NCBI GenBank assembly: GCA_963787135.1
Contig: CAWBBW010000017.1
Span: 1 to 64,000, forward strand
Direction: 5' to 3'
Length of the DNA stretch: 64,000 nt
Source: Roseiarcus sp963787135
Lineage (GTDB): Bacteria > Pseudomonadota > Alphaproteobacteria > Rhizobiales > Beijerinckiaceae
Position numbers and translations under genes: made by a program
Notes under the pieces: model-generated
Database searches by the model: none
The model's input: the letters and a program-made list of their open reading frames with translations, nothing else
What the model was told of the DNA's origin: nothing
Shown: positions 38,751 to 48,367 of the stretch, piece after piece
Numbering within the stretch: the stretch's first letter is position 1
Layout of the letters: the number at the start of each line of letters is the position of its first letter

Positions 38751-39734
38751 ATGGAAGCCCCTCCGCTCGAGCGACAACTCGTCGCCATTCTTGCCGCCGA
38801 TGTCGCGGGCTATAGCCGGCTGATGGAAATTGACGAGGAAGGAACATTGGCCACGTTGTCGGCTTTTCGCGTGGTCACTGACGGTCTGATCTCGCGGCAC
38901 GGCGGAAGAATTTGCGGCACCGCAGGCGACAGCATTCTCGCTGCGTTCGGCAGCGCGCTGGCTGCAGTCCAATGCGCGGTCGACATCCAGAACGAACTTG
39001 CGCGTTCGAACGACGCCCTGGAGATCAATCGCCGCATGCAGTTTCGCATCGGAATTAACGTCGGCGACGTCATGATGAAAGAGGGCGATATTTTCGGCGA
39101 CGGGGTCAATATTGCGGCACGTCTCGAAGGGTTGGCCAAGCCCGGCGGCATCTGCATTTCGCGCGGCATTCACGACCATGTCATGAAAAGATTGCCGTTT
39201 GAGTTCGAGGATCTCGGCGAGCAAAGCGTCAAGAATATCGCGCAGCCTGTCCGTGTCTTTCGGCTGATCCTGGACCAGCGAAAGTCGGAGTTGCGCCCGA
39301 GCGAATCTGAAGCGCCGTCGCTGAGCGTTGACGACGATCTGCCGTCGCTTTTCGAGGAGGCGGCGGCCGGCCCCGGTCCGGACCCACAGTCGGTGGAGAT
39401 CGAGTTCTGGGATTCGATCAAGAACAGCATTCGCGCCGACGAGTACGAGGCCTATCTCGATCGATACCCGGAGGGCAGCTTTGTCGCACTTGCCCGGGTT
39501 CGCCTCGAGGCGATCAGGGAAGACGCGGTTGGCATGCGCGATCCGCACGACCGGGAAATCGAACTGGCGTTTTGGGAATCTGTCCGCGAGAGCGAGAATC
39601 CGGCGTTGATCCAGGCATACCTCCAGAAATATCCGAAGGGCGAATTCAGCACCCTGGCCGAGATTCGGATAGGAGAGCTGGACGGTCACCCCGCTGCGAC
39701 GGCGCGCCAGCGACTGGCTCAAGCGTCGAAATAG
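38751..39734 (+). CDS. Class III adenylate/guanylate cyclase with C-terminal repeat pair
   Basis: 327 residues from ATG 38751. The cyclase homology domain (residues ~1-175) includes LAADVAGYSRLMEIDEEGT with the first metal Asp, GTAGDSILAAFGS with the second, FRIGINVGDVMM, and GDGVNIAARLEGLAKPGGI. From ~225 there are two imperfect repeats of about 55 residues: EIEFWDSIKNSIRADEYEAY... and EIELAFWESVRESENPALIQ..., each ending YP-x-G-x-F-x-x-LA-x-x-R. Such FW..S...Y..YL..YP.G.F repeats occur in caspase-like and SEL1-type signalling proteins. Predicted cytosolic cAMP producer, with repeats for protein contacts. Its end overlaps the convergent epimerase fragment by 16 bases. Confidence 0.85.
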   Translation: MEAPPLERQLVAILAADVAGYSRLMEIDEEGTLATLSAFRVVTDGLISRHGGRICGTAGDSILAAFGSALAAVQCAVDIQNELARSNDALEINRRMQFRIGINVGDVMMKEGDIFGDGVNIAARLEGLAKPGGICISRGIHDHVMKRLPFEFEDLGEQSVKNIAQPVRVFRLILDQRKSELRPSESEAPSLSVDDDLPSLFEEAAAGPGPDPQSVEIEFWDSIKNSIRADEYEAYLDRYPEGSFVALARVRLEAIREDAVGMRDPHDREIELAFWESVRESENPALIQAYLQKYPKGEFSTLAEIRIGELDGHPAATARQRLAQASK

Positions 39735-40212
39735 CGCATCTGTTCGAGATCGGCGATCAGTCCGGGGCCGGTCGGGCGCCATCCGAGCCGTTTCCGCGTT
39801 TGCGCGCTCGAGGCCGGGAAATCGAGACCGGCAAACGCCGCCAGCCAGCCAAAATGACCCGCCGCCTCCTCCGGAGACATGGAGACGACCGGAACCTTCA
39901 AGCCCCGGCCGATCACTTCCGCGATGTCCCCGACCTTTATACCCTCCTCGGCGACCGGGTTGTACCTCGCGCCCGGCTCCTGCTTCTCGAGCGCGAGCCT
40001 ATAGAGCCGCGCGACATCGAGCACGTGCGCCGCCGGCCAGCGGTTAAGTCCCTCGCCCACATAGGCGGAGACGCCCTTCTCCCGGGCTATCGCGACTGCA
40101 GGCGTGATGAGGCCCTGTTTGACCGTGTCGTGCACCTGGGGAAGGCGCACCACCGAGACGTTTACGCCGGCCGCGGACATCGAAGCTCCGCCAGTTCCGA
40201 GGCCACGCGGGG
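39719..40212 (-). pseudogene. NAD-dependent epimerase/SDR, C-terminal part only, frameshifted
   Basis: The open frame 40180-39719 encodes 153 residues of the C-terminal half of an extended/atypical SDR (VVRLPQVHDTVKQGLITPAV, YVGEGLNRWPAAHVLDVARL, GARYNPVAEEGIKVGDIAEV and RKRLGWRPTGPGLIADLE). The Rossmann half with GxxGxxG is missing. A further ~10 residues (NPRVASELA) continue in another frame to about 40212, where the sequence abruptly meets the MmyB-type fragment. Probably inactive. Confidence 0.75.
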
Positions 40213-40218
40213 ATTGGG

Positions 40219-40554
40219 ATGGCCGCGCAACACGATTGGGAGAGCGTGGCCCGGTTTGTGGTCGGAGCCTTCAGGGCCGATGCTGCGCGCGCCGGCGCAG
40301 TTTCCGAAGTCGCCCAGCTCGTGGACGAGCTTTGCAGGCTCAGCCCCGAGTTCGAAGCATTATGGCGCGACAATGACGTCCACGCTTACGGCGAGGGCGC
40401 CAAGCGCCTGCATCATCCGATCCTGGGCCCGATCGAACTGGAATATTCGGCCTTCGCTGTCGATGGCCGTCCCGACCTCGGCATGATCGTCTACAATCCC
40501 GCCACGACCGCGGACGCCGACCGTATCCGCTCGCTCGTCACCGCACAGCGATAA
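40219..40554 (+). pseudogene. MmyB-like regulator, C-terminal ligand-binding part only
   Basis: 111 residues from ATG 40219. DWESVARFVVGAFRADAARA, AQLVDELCRLSPEFEALWRD, NDVHAYGEGAKRLHHPILGP and LEYSAFAVDGRPDLGMIVYN form the C-terminal domain (PF17765 type) that follows an XRE helix-turn-helix in MmyB-like regulators. The DNA-binding N-terminus is missing; the homologous part starts right at the junction with the epimerase fragment. MmyB regulators are often divergent from the SDR gene they control, which is consistent with a deletion removing both N-terminal ends. Confidence 0.75.
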
Positions 40555-40604
40555 TGACTGACAGCCGCCACCGGCGCTCGGCAGAGAGCGCAACAGCTAA
40601 CTAT

Positions 40605-41402
40605 CTACGACGGCTTGCGCGGGAACGCGGCCCGAAGAAAAGCGATCAACAGGAGCGGCGTGGCGGGCCATTGAAACCAGATCTCCTTGAGGCCGCTAAA
40701 CACGTTGATCAGAAACAGGAAGACTGCGACGGCGATCAACACCGCGCTTGCGCGCGGCAGCGCTCGGTACCAGCCCCATGCGGAAGCGAGGCCGGCCTGA
40801 GCCTGTTCTGCGGGACGAGGAGGCGTAGCGACCTCCATCCTCACATCGGGCCGCGGCGCGCGCGCCGGCGTCGCCGCGCCGACCTGAAGAACGCGATAGC
40901 CTGTCACCGGGTTGGCGACGTTCTTCAAGTGCTGTTGGCCGAGGCAGTCGAAGCCAATGGATAGCTTGTTGTACACCTGCTCATAGACCGGGCCGGATAT
41001 CAGGATTCCCCCCGGTTCGGCCAATTCCTGCAATCGCGCGGCGATATTGACGCCGTCGCCATAGATATCATCGCCCTCCACCATCACGTCGCCCAAATGG
41101 ATCCCGATGCGGAAAATCATCCGTCGCGGCTCGGGCAGCGCGCCGTTGTAGGTGGAGAGCTCCTGCTGCGTCTCGACCGCGCATTGCACGGCCTCCACGA
41201 CGCTGGGGAACTCGGCAATGACGGCGTCGCCCCAGGTGTTGACGATGCGCCCGTCGTGGCGCTCGATCAGCGTCGCCATGGCGGCGCGGTAACGGCGCAA
41301 CGTCTCCAGCGTGCCCGCTTCGTCGGCCCCCATGAGGCGGGCATACCCTTCGACATCGGCGCAGAGCAGCGTCGTGAGCCGCCTTCTCACTTTCGTCGTC
41401 AT
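40605..41402 (-). CDS. Class III adenylate/guanylate cyclase with C-terminal membrane segments
   Basis: 265 residues from ATG 41402 (a GTG-type start at 41447 would add 15). Cyclase domain: LTTLLCADVEGYARLMGADE, NTWGDAVIAEFPSVVEAV, FRIGIHLGDVMVEGDDIYGD and GVNIAARLQELAEPGGI. The C-terminus has two hydrophobic segments (ASAVLIAVAVFLFLINVFSG and FQWPATPLLLIAFLRAAF). Expected to make cAMP at the membrane. Start lies 59 bases from the convergent... no other gene overlaps; the next upstream gene on the same strand ends at 41478. Confidence 0.85.
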   Translation of the reverse strand: MTTKVRRRLTTLLCADVEGYARLMGADEAGTLETLRRYRAAMATLIERHDGRIVNTWGDAVIAEFPSVVEAVQCAVETQQELSTYNGALPEPRRMIFRIGIHLGDVMVEGDDIYGDGVNIAARLQELAEPGGILISGPVYEQVYNKLSIGFDCLGQQHLKNVANPVTGYRVLQVGAATPARAPRPDVRMEVATPPRPAEQAQAGLASAWGWYRALPRASAVLIAVAVFLFLINVFSGLKEIWFQWPATPLLLIAFLRAAFPRKPS

Positions 41403-41477
41403 GACGACATGGTAGCGCAAAAGCTTGCGGACGGCACGGCCGCGCATCGAGGCCGCTTTCGACCGAATCGCGACCGC

Positions 41478-43422
41478 TCATTCCTCCGGCATCCCCGCCT
41501 TGCGCAGGCCGGTGAGAGTCCGTTCGTCGCGGTCGACGAGGCGTGGATCGACGTGTTTTTCGGTGACGAAGTGGTCCTTCCATGCCGCGAGCGTCTTGAG
41601 CGGACCGGTGGAGGGCAGCGCCAGGAAACGCTGCAGCGCCTCGCGCGCTTCCGCATCATGATCGGTCAACGCGAGCGCGGCCACAAGCATCGCATGCGAA
41701 AACGCGTTGTAATCGGGATTTATCGCGATCGCCCGGCGAGCCGATTCGATCGCCTGGTCATAATTCTTCAGCGCGAAATGGGCCTCCGCCTTGCCGCCGT
41801 ACCAATATTTGAGCGAGGGATCGTGCGGGCTCGCCAGAATCGCCTTGTCTAAATATTCAAGGGCTTGGTCGAATTCCCCGAGGTTTGCATAGTCGAAGCC
41901 CAGGTCGGCGGCAGCGGTCACGTTGGATGGGTCCAGAGCGAGCGCGCGCTCTTGCTCTGCGACGCCTTCCTCGGGGCGCCCCTCGGCCCGAAGGACGGCC
42001 CCCTTCACCGCGTGAGTCCAGGTCCAATCGGGATCGAGGGCGAGCGCCTTCGACGCCAATTCGTCGGCCCGCGCGAGGTCCCCTTTACGGTCGCCGGAAA
42101 CTGAAAATATCGCCCGCACCCAGAACTTGGCCCCCAACCCCATCAGGGCGCGGACATTGTTGGGATCGATGGCGAGCGCCTGGTCGCAGAGCGCGTATGC
42201 CGCATCCGCCTCCTTGCCGATCATTCCGGCCTTCCATGCGCCATGGGAGCATTGCAGAGCCAGGTCCTCGGCGTCGCGATTGGGCCACGGGCGTCCGTTT
42301 GACTCCTGCGACGTAGGCCTCCTGAAGCTGAAGGTCGAGCGTGTTCGCTAGATGCGCGACGATCGCATCCTGCGTCTGCAACAGATCGGCGCGGGGCGTG
42401 TCGAATTGTTCGGCCCAGAGGTGAGCGCCGCTGCCGGCGTCGATGAGCTGGGCGTTGACCCTCATCCGATCGCCGCTCGGCTGCACCGAGCCTTCGAGAA
42501 TATAGCGCACGCCCAGATCCTTGCCGATCGCCTTGATGTCGACCGGCTTGCCCTTGAGGGTCATGGCCGTATTGCGTGCGATCACGAAAGTATCGCGCAT
42601 GCGCGCGAGACTCGTGGTCAGTTCGTCGGTCAGGGCGTCGACGAGATAGTCCTGCGACGGGTCGCCCGACAGATTGACGAAGGGCGTGACGACGATCGAA
42701 AGACGCTCGGCCTCTGCGGGCGTCTTCGCAGCCACGCTTGCGGGCGGGATCGCATCGAGGAACCACCACGCGCCGCCGGCGATCACGACTAGCAGCGCCG
42801 CCAGCGCGGCAGCGAGCGGCAATGCCGAACGCGTTCTCGCCGCCGACGGCTTTGTTGACTTTGGCGTGGTCGTTTCCCGCGGCTCGACCTTCGCCGCCGC
42901 GATCGCCTCCGGCGACAGCGCATAGGCGCGAACGGATTTGGCGATGTTCTTGAGCCTCTGCTCGCCAAGGTCGGCGAAGTCCGCTGCAACGCGGCCTTGA
43001 ACATGCTCGTAAGCCGAGCCTGAGACGCAGACGCCGCCGGGCTCGCAGATTCCTTCGAGCCGCGCGGCGACGTTGACCCCGTCGCCGAGAATGTCGTCGC
43101 CCTCGATCAACACGTCGCCGAGATTGGCGCCCATTCGGTAGACAAGGCGCTTGGCCTCCGGGAGCGCCGCGTTGCGCTCCGCCATCATCTTCTGCATGAG
43201 GACCGCGCATTCCACCGCGGCCACGACGGAGGGGAATTCGAGCAAAACGCCATCGCCGGTCGTCTTGACCAGCCGGCCGCCAAAGCCCCGCACTATAGGC
43301 GCCGCCGCATCGCGCCGCTCGCGCACCGCGCGCGCGGTGCCCGCCTCGTCCTCGCCCATGAGGCGGGAGTATCCCACGACATCGGCCGCGAGGATCGCTG
43401 CGAGCGTCCGGGTTTCGGTCAT
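41478..43422 (-). CDS. Class III adenylate cyclase with TolB-like and TPR domains, with one frameshift
   Basis: About 645 residues over two frames. From ATG 43422: cyclase domain (LAADVVGYSRLMGEDEAGTA, KTTGDGVLLEFPSVVAAV, GDGVNVAARLEGICEPGGV), one membrane helix (AALAALLVVIAGGAWWFLDA), a TolB-like domain (VTPFVNLSGDPSQDYLVDAL, LGVRYILEGSVQPSGDRMRV), then the second frame, from about 42240, with TPRs (DPNNVRALMGLGAKFWVRAI, GEFDQALEYLDKAILASPHD). The frame shifts within 42230-42300. The design is typical of Rhizobiales receptor-like cyclases. It is the closest paralogue of the pseudogene at 44096-46055. Confidence 0.8.
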
Positions 43423-43510
43423 GCCTCCTCCGGCTGGAAAGAGATAACACAAGACGCCGGCGCCTGTCCGCCCAAGAGAGAGAGTCTCGGAAACGCCCGA
43501 AAAGGGCGGT

Positions 43511-44047
43511 TCACCGTTCGATCGAGCCGGTCCGGCGGATCTTCTTCTGCAGCAGCAGCACGCCGTACATCAGCGCTTCGGCAGTCGGCGGGCACCCCGG
43601 AACGTATATGTCGACAGGGATGATCCGATCGCAGCCGCGCACGACCGAATAGGAATAGTGATAGTAGCCGCCGCCGTTGGCGCAGGACCCCATTGAGATG
43701 ACGTAGCGCGGCTCCGGCATTTGGTCGTAGACCTTGCGCAGGGCGGGCGCCATCTTGTTGCACAAAGTGCCCGCAACGATCATGAGGTCGGACTGCCGCG
43801 GCGAGCCGCGGAGCGCCATGCCGAGCCGGTCGAAGTCGTATCTCGGCGTCAGAAATTGCATCATTTCGACGGCGCAGCAGGCGAGACCGAAGCTCATAAG
43901 ATGCAGCGAGCCGGTTCGCGCCCACCCGATCATCAACTCGGTGTTTGTCAGCAGAAACCCTTTGTCGGCCAGCGCGTCGGCGACCGCCGCAAATTCAAAT
44001 TGCTCCCCCGCGCTCTCGCGTTCCATCGTTGCTGACGATTGGCGCAT
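43511..44047 (-). CDS. nuoB: NADH-quinone oxidoreductase subunit B-like (orphan NuoB)
   Basis: 178 residues. All cysteine ligands of the N2 cluster are present: FGLACCAVEMMQF, MGSCANGGGYYHYS, and VPGCPPTAEALMYG with the Arg/Cys surroundings (VRGCDRIIPVDIY). N-terminus uncertain: ATG 44047 or 44026 (MERESAGEQ). In complex I, NuoB carries the terminal cluster at the quinone site. No other nuo genes are in the window; it lies alone between two cyclase genes, so it is probably a second copy or a partner for another quinone-linked complex. Confidence 0.93.
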   Translation of the reverse strand: MRQSSATMERESAGEQFEFAAVADALADKGFLLTNTELMIGWARTGSLHLMSFGLACCAVEMMQFLTPRYDFDRLGMALRGSPRQSDLMIVAGTLCNKMAPALRKVYDQMPEPRYVISMGSCANGGGYYHYSYSVVRGCDRIIPVDIYVPGCPPTAEALMYGVLLLQKKIRRTGSIER

Positions 44048-44095
44048 CGTCGCGCTCCCGTTTCAGGACAAGAACAATATTCAACTCTTCATCGC

Positions 44096-46055
44096 TCACT
44101 CCTCCGGCATCCCCGCTTTGCGCAGGCCGTCGTATGACCGTTCGCTCATCTCGACGAAGCGTGGATCGCCGCCCTGTTCCGGGACCTTGGACATCTGGTA
44201 CGCCTTCCATGCTGCGATCGTCTTGAGCGGCGCCGGTGGAGGGCGGCGCGAGGTAGCGCTGCAGCGCCTCGCGCGCTTCCGCATCATGGTCCGTCAAGGC
44301 GAGCGCCGCCACAAGGACCACATGCGTAAACGGGATCGGAATTCGGATTGATCGCGATCGACCGGCGAGCCGCGTCAATCGCCTGGTCATAGTTCTTCAG
44401 CCCAAAATTGGCCCATGCCTTGCTGTCGTACCAATAGGCGAGCGATCGGATCGGACGGGCTCGTCCGAATCGCCTTGTCGAAATATTCAAGGCTTTTGTC
44501 AGAATTGCCCGAGGAATAGGTAGTCGATGCCGAGTTGGGCAGCGGCGTCCATGTTGGACGGGTCCAGCGCGAGGGCGCGCTCGTGCTCGGCGACGGCTTC
44601 CTCGGTGCGCCGCTGCTGACTCGAAGGATACTGCCCTTCACGTCGTGCGGCCAAGTCCAATCTGGATCGAGGGCGAGCGCCTTGGACTCCAATTCATCGG
44701 CCCGCCCGAGGTCGCCTTTAGGGTCGCCGGAAACGCCAAGCGACGCCCGCACCCAGAACTTGACCCCCAACATCTGCAGGGCGCGGACATTCTTGGGATC
44801 GATGGCGAGCGCCTGTTCGCAGAGCGCATATGCTGCATCCGCCTCCTTGCCGATCCATCCGGCCTTCTCCACGCCTGCGGCGCATTGGAGAGCCAGGTCC
44901 TCGGCGTCGCGATTGGCCGCCGGCGTCTGTTTGACGCGTGCGCCCTCGGCCTGGATGAGTTGAAGATCGAGTGCGCGCGCCAGATGCGTGACGATCGCGT
45001 CCTGTGTCTGCAACAGATCGGCGCGGGGCGTGTCGAATTGTTCGGCCCAGAGATGAGCGCCGCTGCCGGCGTCGATGAGCTGGGCGTTGACCCTCATCCG
45101 GTCGCCGCTCGGCTGCACCGAGCCTTCGAGAACATAGCGCACGCCCAGATCCTTGCCGATCGCCTTCGCGTCGATCGGCTTGCCCTTGAAGGTCATGGCA
45201 GTGTTGCGCGCGATGACGAAGGTGTCGCGGATGCGCGCGAGAGTGGTGGTCAGTTCATCGGTCAGGGCGTCGACGAGGTAGTCCTGCCCCGGATCGCCCG
45301 AGAGATTGGCGAAGGGCAGCACGACGATCGAAAGACGCGCGGCCTCGGCGGGCGCCTTCGTGGCGAGGCTAGCGGGCCGGTTCGCATTGAGGAGCCACCA
45401 CGCGCCGCCCGCGATCACAACCAGCAGCGCCGCGAGCGCGGCGGCGAGCGGCGCAAGCCCGAAACGCCTCTTCTGCGGCGTGGGCGCTACGGGCGTCACG
45501 TGCGCCACCGGTTGCTTCGCCTGCGCGGGGATGCTGACGTCAAGCGAATAGACCCGGATCGGCTCGGCGATATTCTTGAGCTGGGTCGGGCCGAGGTCGC
45601 TAACGGCGAGATCGAGCCGCCCCTTGACCTGGCGATAGGCGTCCTCGGAAAGACAGATCGCGCCGGGCTTCGCGATGCCTTCGAGCCGCGCGGCGATATT
45701 GACGCCGTCGCCCATCAGGTCGCCGTCGCTCTCCTCGACGACGTCGCCGACAGTGAATCCCGACGCGGAATTCGATTCGACGGTCCTCAGGCACGCCGGC
45801 GTTACGCTCGATGAGGCCGTTCTGCATTTCGATCGCGCAGCGAACCGCGTCCACGACGCTGCGGAACTCGATGATCGAGCCGTCGCCGGTGCGCTTGACG
45901 GCCCGGCCGTGATGCGCAGCGATGGCGGGATCGATCAGATCGCTGCGGAGACCGCGAAGGCGCGCGAGGGTTCTGTCCTCGTCGGCGCCGGCAAGCCGGC
46001 TGTACCCGACGACGTCGGACACCAGGATCGCGGCCAGTTTGCGGGTTTCGCTCAT
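44096..46055 (-). pseudogene. Decayed class III cyclase-TolB-TPR gene with several frameshifts
   Basis: Paralogue of the gene at 41478-43422. From ATG 46055 it starts normally (LAAILVSDVVGYSRLAGADE, KRTGDGSIIEFRSVVDAV), shifts frame near 45760-45780, continues through GDGVNIAARLEGIAKPGAI, the membrane helix and TolB-like domain, and the first TPR to about 44630. After that at least four more shifts (about 44620, 44500, 44470-44490, 44335, 44240) scatter the TPR region over three frames, with recognisable pieces such as GLKNYDQAIDAARRSIAINP and the end SYDGLRKAGMPEE. Several independent lesions make it likely to be a real pseudogene. Nucleotide similarity to the intact paralogue is very high over 44990-45240. 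Confidence 0.8.
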
Positions 46056-46289
46056 CGCGCCCCTCTTGGGGTCGCCACACTAGCCCAAATGCCAGCCCCG
46101 GTCTGCATGTTTTAGACGGGAAGGACCGCTCACGGGCGCATTCCTTCCGTACCGGGCGCCAAGCGGGAAGGAAGGCGACGGGTCGAGTTGGCCCGTTCGC
46201 CGAGCCGAGATGCGGACTGGTTCGTGGATGGAATAAACAGCACGCTTATGCGCCGCCTACGCGCGCACTCGGTCCCGCAAGGTAAACGT

Positions 46290-46631
46290 TCAACGCGTCA
46301 CGCGATAGTCGCGCTCCACATCTCCACGGGACCGCGCGCCGTAGACGTACCGCGCGCCCCAATAAAAGCGCGAGGGCGTGTAGCCCTGGCATCCGTCACC
46401 CGTTCCGGACTAACGCCCAACCGAATTACTGGAAATGCCGGATCGATCGGGATAGTCTGGAAGGCAAGCATCATGGTAGCGCGGATATTCCCCACGTCGC
46501 TGCGCATCGCATATGGCTTGATTGTAGCGCATCCCCGCGCTTGGGTTGCCGCTGCTGCGGGCGACGGCGCCGCCGGCGCCGGATAAAGCAACTGAAGCCA
46601 CGATCAGCGCGACAATCGACATATTGCGCAT
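46290..46631 (-). CDS. Small secreted BA14K-like or similar protein, with one frameshift
   Basis: From ATG 46631 with AGAGGAG upstream. First frame: signal peptide MRNMSIVALIVASVALSGAG, then RYNQAICDAQRRGEYPRYHD and ACLPDYPD. After a shift near 46390-46410 another frame gives GTGDGCQGYTPSRFYWGARY, VYGARSRGDVERDYRV to a stop at 46290. Together about 113 residues, with Cys pairs and Tyr/Arg-rich sequence. The two-part pattern (CxxxxxxYxxxxxxC and a Tyr-rich end) resembles small secreted proteins of Rhizobiales, but the family is not identified with certainty. Confidence 0.5.
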
Positions 46632-46809
46632 GTCAAGCGCTCCTCTGGCTCCCACGTTCGTCATTGCGAACCCTGAACCATGGCATTCTCTTGCGCCCAA
46701 ACGTTGACGGCTTCGTTAGTCAAGTCAACTCAGCGCGCCGGTCGTGCAATGTCCCTCAAGGCTCGCGCCCCCGGGAAAGGCTTGAGTTTCACCGTCCTGG
46801 CGTCTGAAC

Positions 46810-48139
46810 TGGACTGCATTTGTGGGACACGGGAGTTGGTTTAAGGTGTGATCTCGTGTTGTTTCAAGATAAGCGCTCTTGCTGCTTCTGCTGTGGGTAT
46901 GTGGGCAACGCGTTTGCGTTGTAAGCGAAGCGGCATATCCCAGCCTGCCGCCTCGATTTTGTCGATGCCGGCGCGCCACACCGCCATCGGCATCTGGTTG
47001 TTCATCGCCTGGTGCGGGCGTCGAAAATTGTAAAAGGTCATCCAGGAACCGATGCCGGCCGCGCTCGCTGGCGTCGGCATAAGCTTTCAGATGCACTTCT
47101 TCATACTTGATCGAGCGCCACAGCCGTTCGATGAAAATGTTGTCCATGAAGCGGCCGCGTCCGTCCATCGAAATCGCGACGCCGGCCCGCGAGCTTGCCG
47201 ACGAAAGCTTCGGCGGTGAATGTGGAGCACTGTGGTATTGAAAATCCGCGGCTTTCCGAAACGAAGCAGCGCCTCCTCCAGCGCCGCCGCGCACAATCGC
47301 ATCGTTGGTGTTCGACAGCCGCCATGCCGAACCGCTCGGCTGGCCAGCGATGATCGCCACCAGATAGAGGAAGCCGCACGCCATCGGGATGTAGGCACGT
47401 CGACCGCCCACACGTGGTTCGTCTCGACAATCTTCGGCCGCGCAGCAGGTAGGGGTATATCTTGTGCCCGGGCGCGGCTTTGCTCGTGCCGGGGCGCGGA
47501 ACCAGCGCCTCATCCCATCACCCGCATCAGCCGCTGCACCCGCTTGCGGTTGACCCCACGGCCTTCTGTTGAGCTCGAAGGTCATTCGCCGCGAGCCGTA
47601 GAACGGAAGTTCGAGATGCAGTTCGTCGATGTGGCGCATCACCGCCAGATCGTCCGCCTCGGCGACGGGCTTGGGGCGGTAGATCCCCGAGCGCGCCACG
47701 CCCACAAGCTCGCATTGGCGGCGCACCGACAGGTCCTTGCCAGACCGTTCGACCATCGCTCTTCGATCGGGCGCGCTCATCGACCTGGCCTCCTGGCCAA
47801 GAAATCCCGTTCGACCGTCAGTTGGCCGACTTGGCGTAAAGCTTGGCCGTCTCGCGTTCGCGCTCCTCCTCGCATCGCCCGAACCGCTCGCCCCTCGCGC
47901 GAACAGGCTCGCGACGTTGTCGAGAACCTGCTTCTTCCAGGCATAAATCTGGTTCGGATGCACCCCGTGCCGCTTCGCCAGTTCCGGAACCGTCGCATCC
48001 TCGCGCAGCGCCTCAAGCGCAATCTTCGCCTTGAACGCCGCATCAAACTTCTTGCGTGACTTCGTCATTCCTCGCTCCGTCGGTTGCGACAGAGCAGGAC
48101 ATTTCACACCTTAGCCAATGGTCCTAAATCCGGGGTCCA
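46810..48139 (-). mobile_element. Degenerate IS3-family insertion sequence
   Basis: About 1330 bp. orfA starts at ATG 48068 region (MTKSRKKFDAAFKAKIALEA, LAKRHGVHPNQIYAWKKQVL), and orfB carries DRRAMVERSGKDLSVRRQCE, VGVARSGIYRPKP, LPFYGSRRMTFELN, and fragments of the DDE domain (FMDNIFIERLWRSIKYEEVH and LKAYADASE), then NFRRPHQAMNNQMPMAVW in another frame. Several shifts interrupt it, so it is non-autonomous. Ends: TGGACTGCATTTG...AAGGTGTGA on the left and, on the other strand at the right, TGGACCCCGGATTTAGGACC...AAGGTGTGA. No target duplication was found. Confidence 0.8.
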
Positions 48140-48367
48140 GCTATTCTTCGGCCGTTCACGCAGCGGATCTCAAAGGGCGGCTCAGGGTCGACGGCAGTCA
48201 ATCGCCGAATGAATATCGATCGTCTCAAATGGAGGGATAGCGGGCTTACAGGGGTCACGTCGGGAACGACCGGAATTGGGCGAACCCCTCATTCCATTGC
48301 CAGGCGGAATAAAACATCTGCACGCGGGCCGCCCGCAATTAGGGCCGCAAGTGCGCGTGGGAAACAA

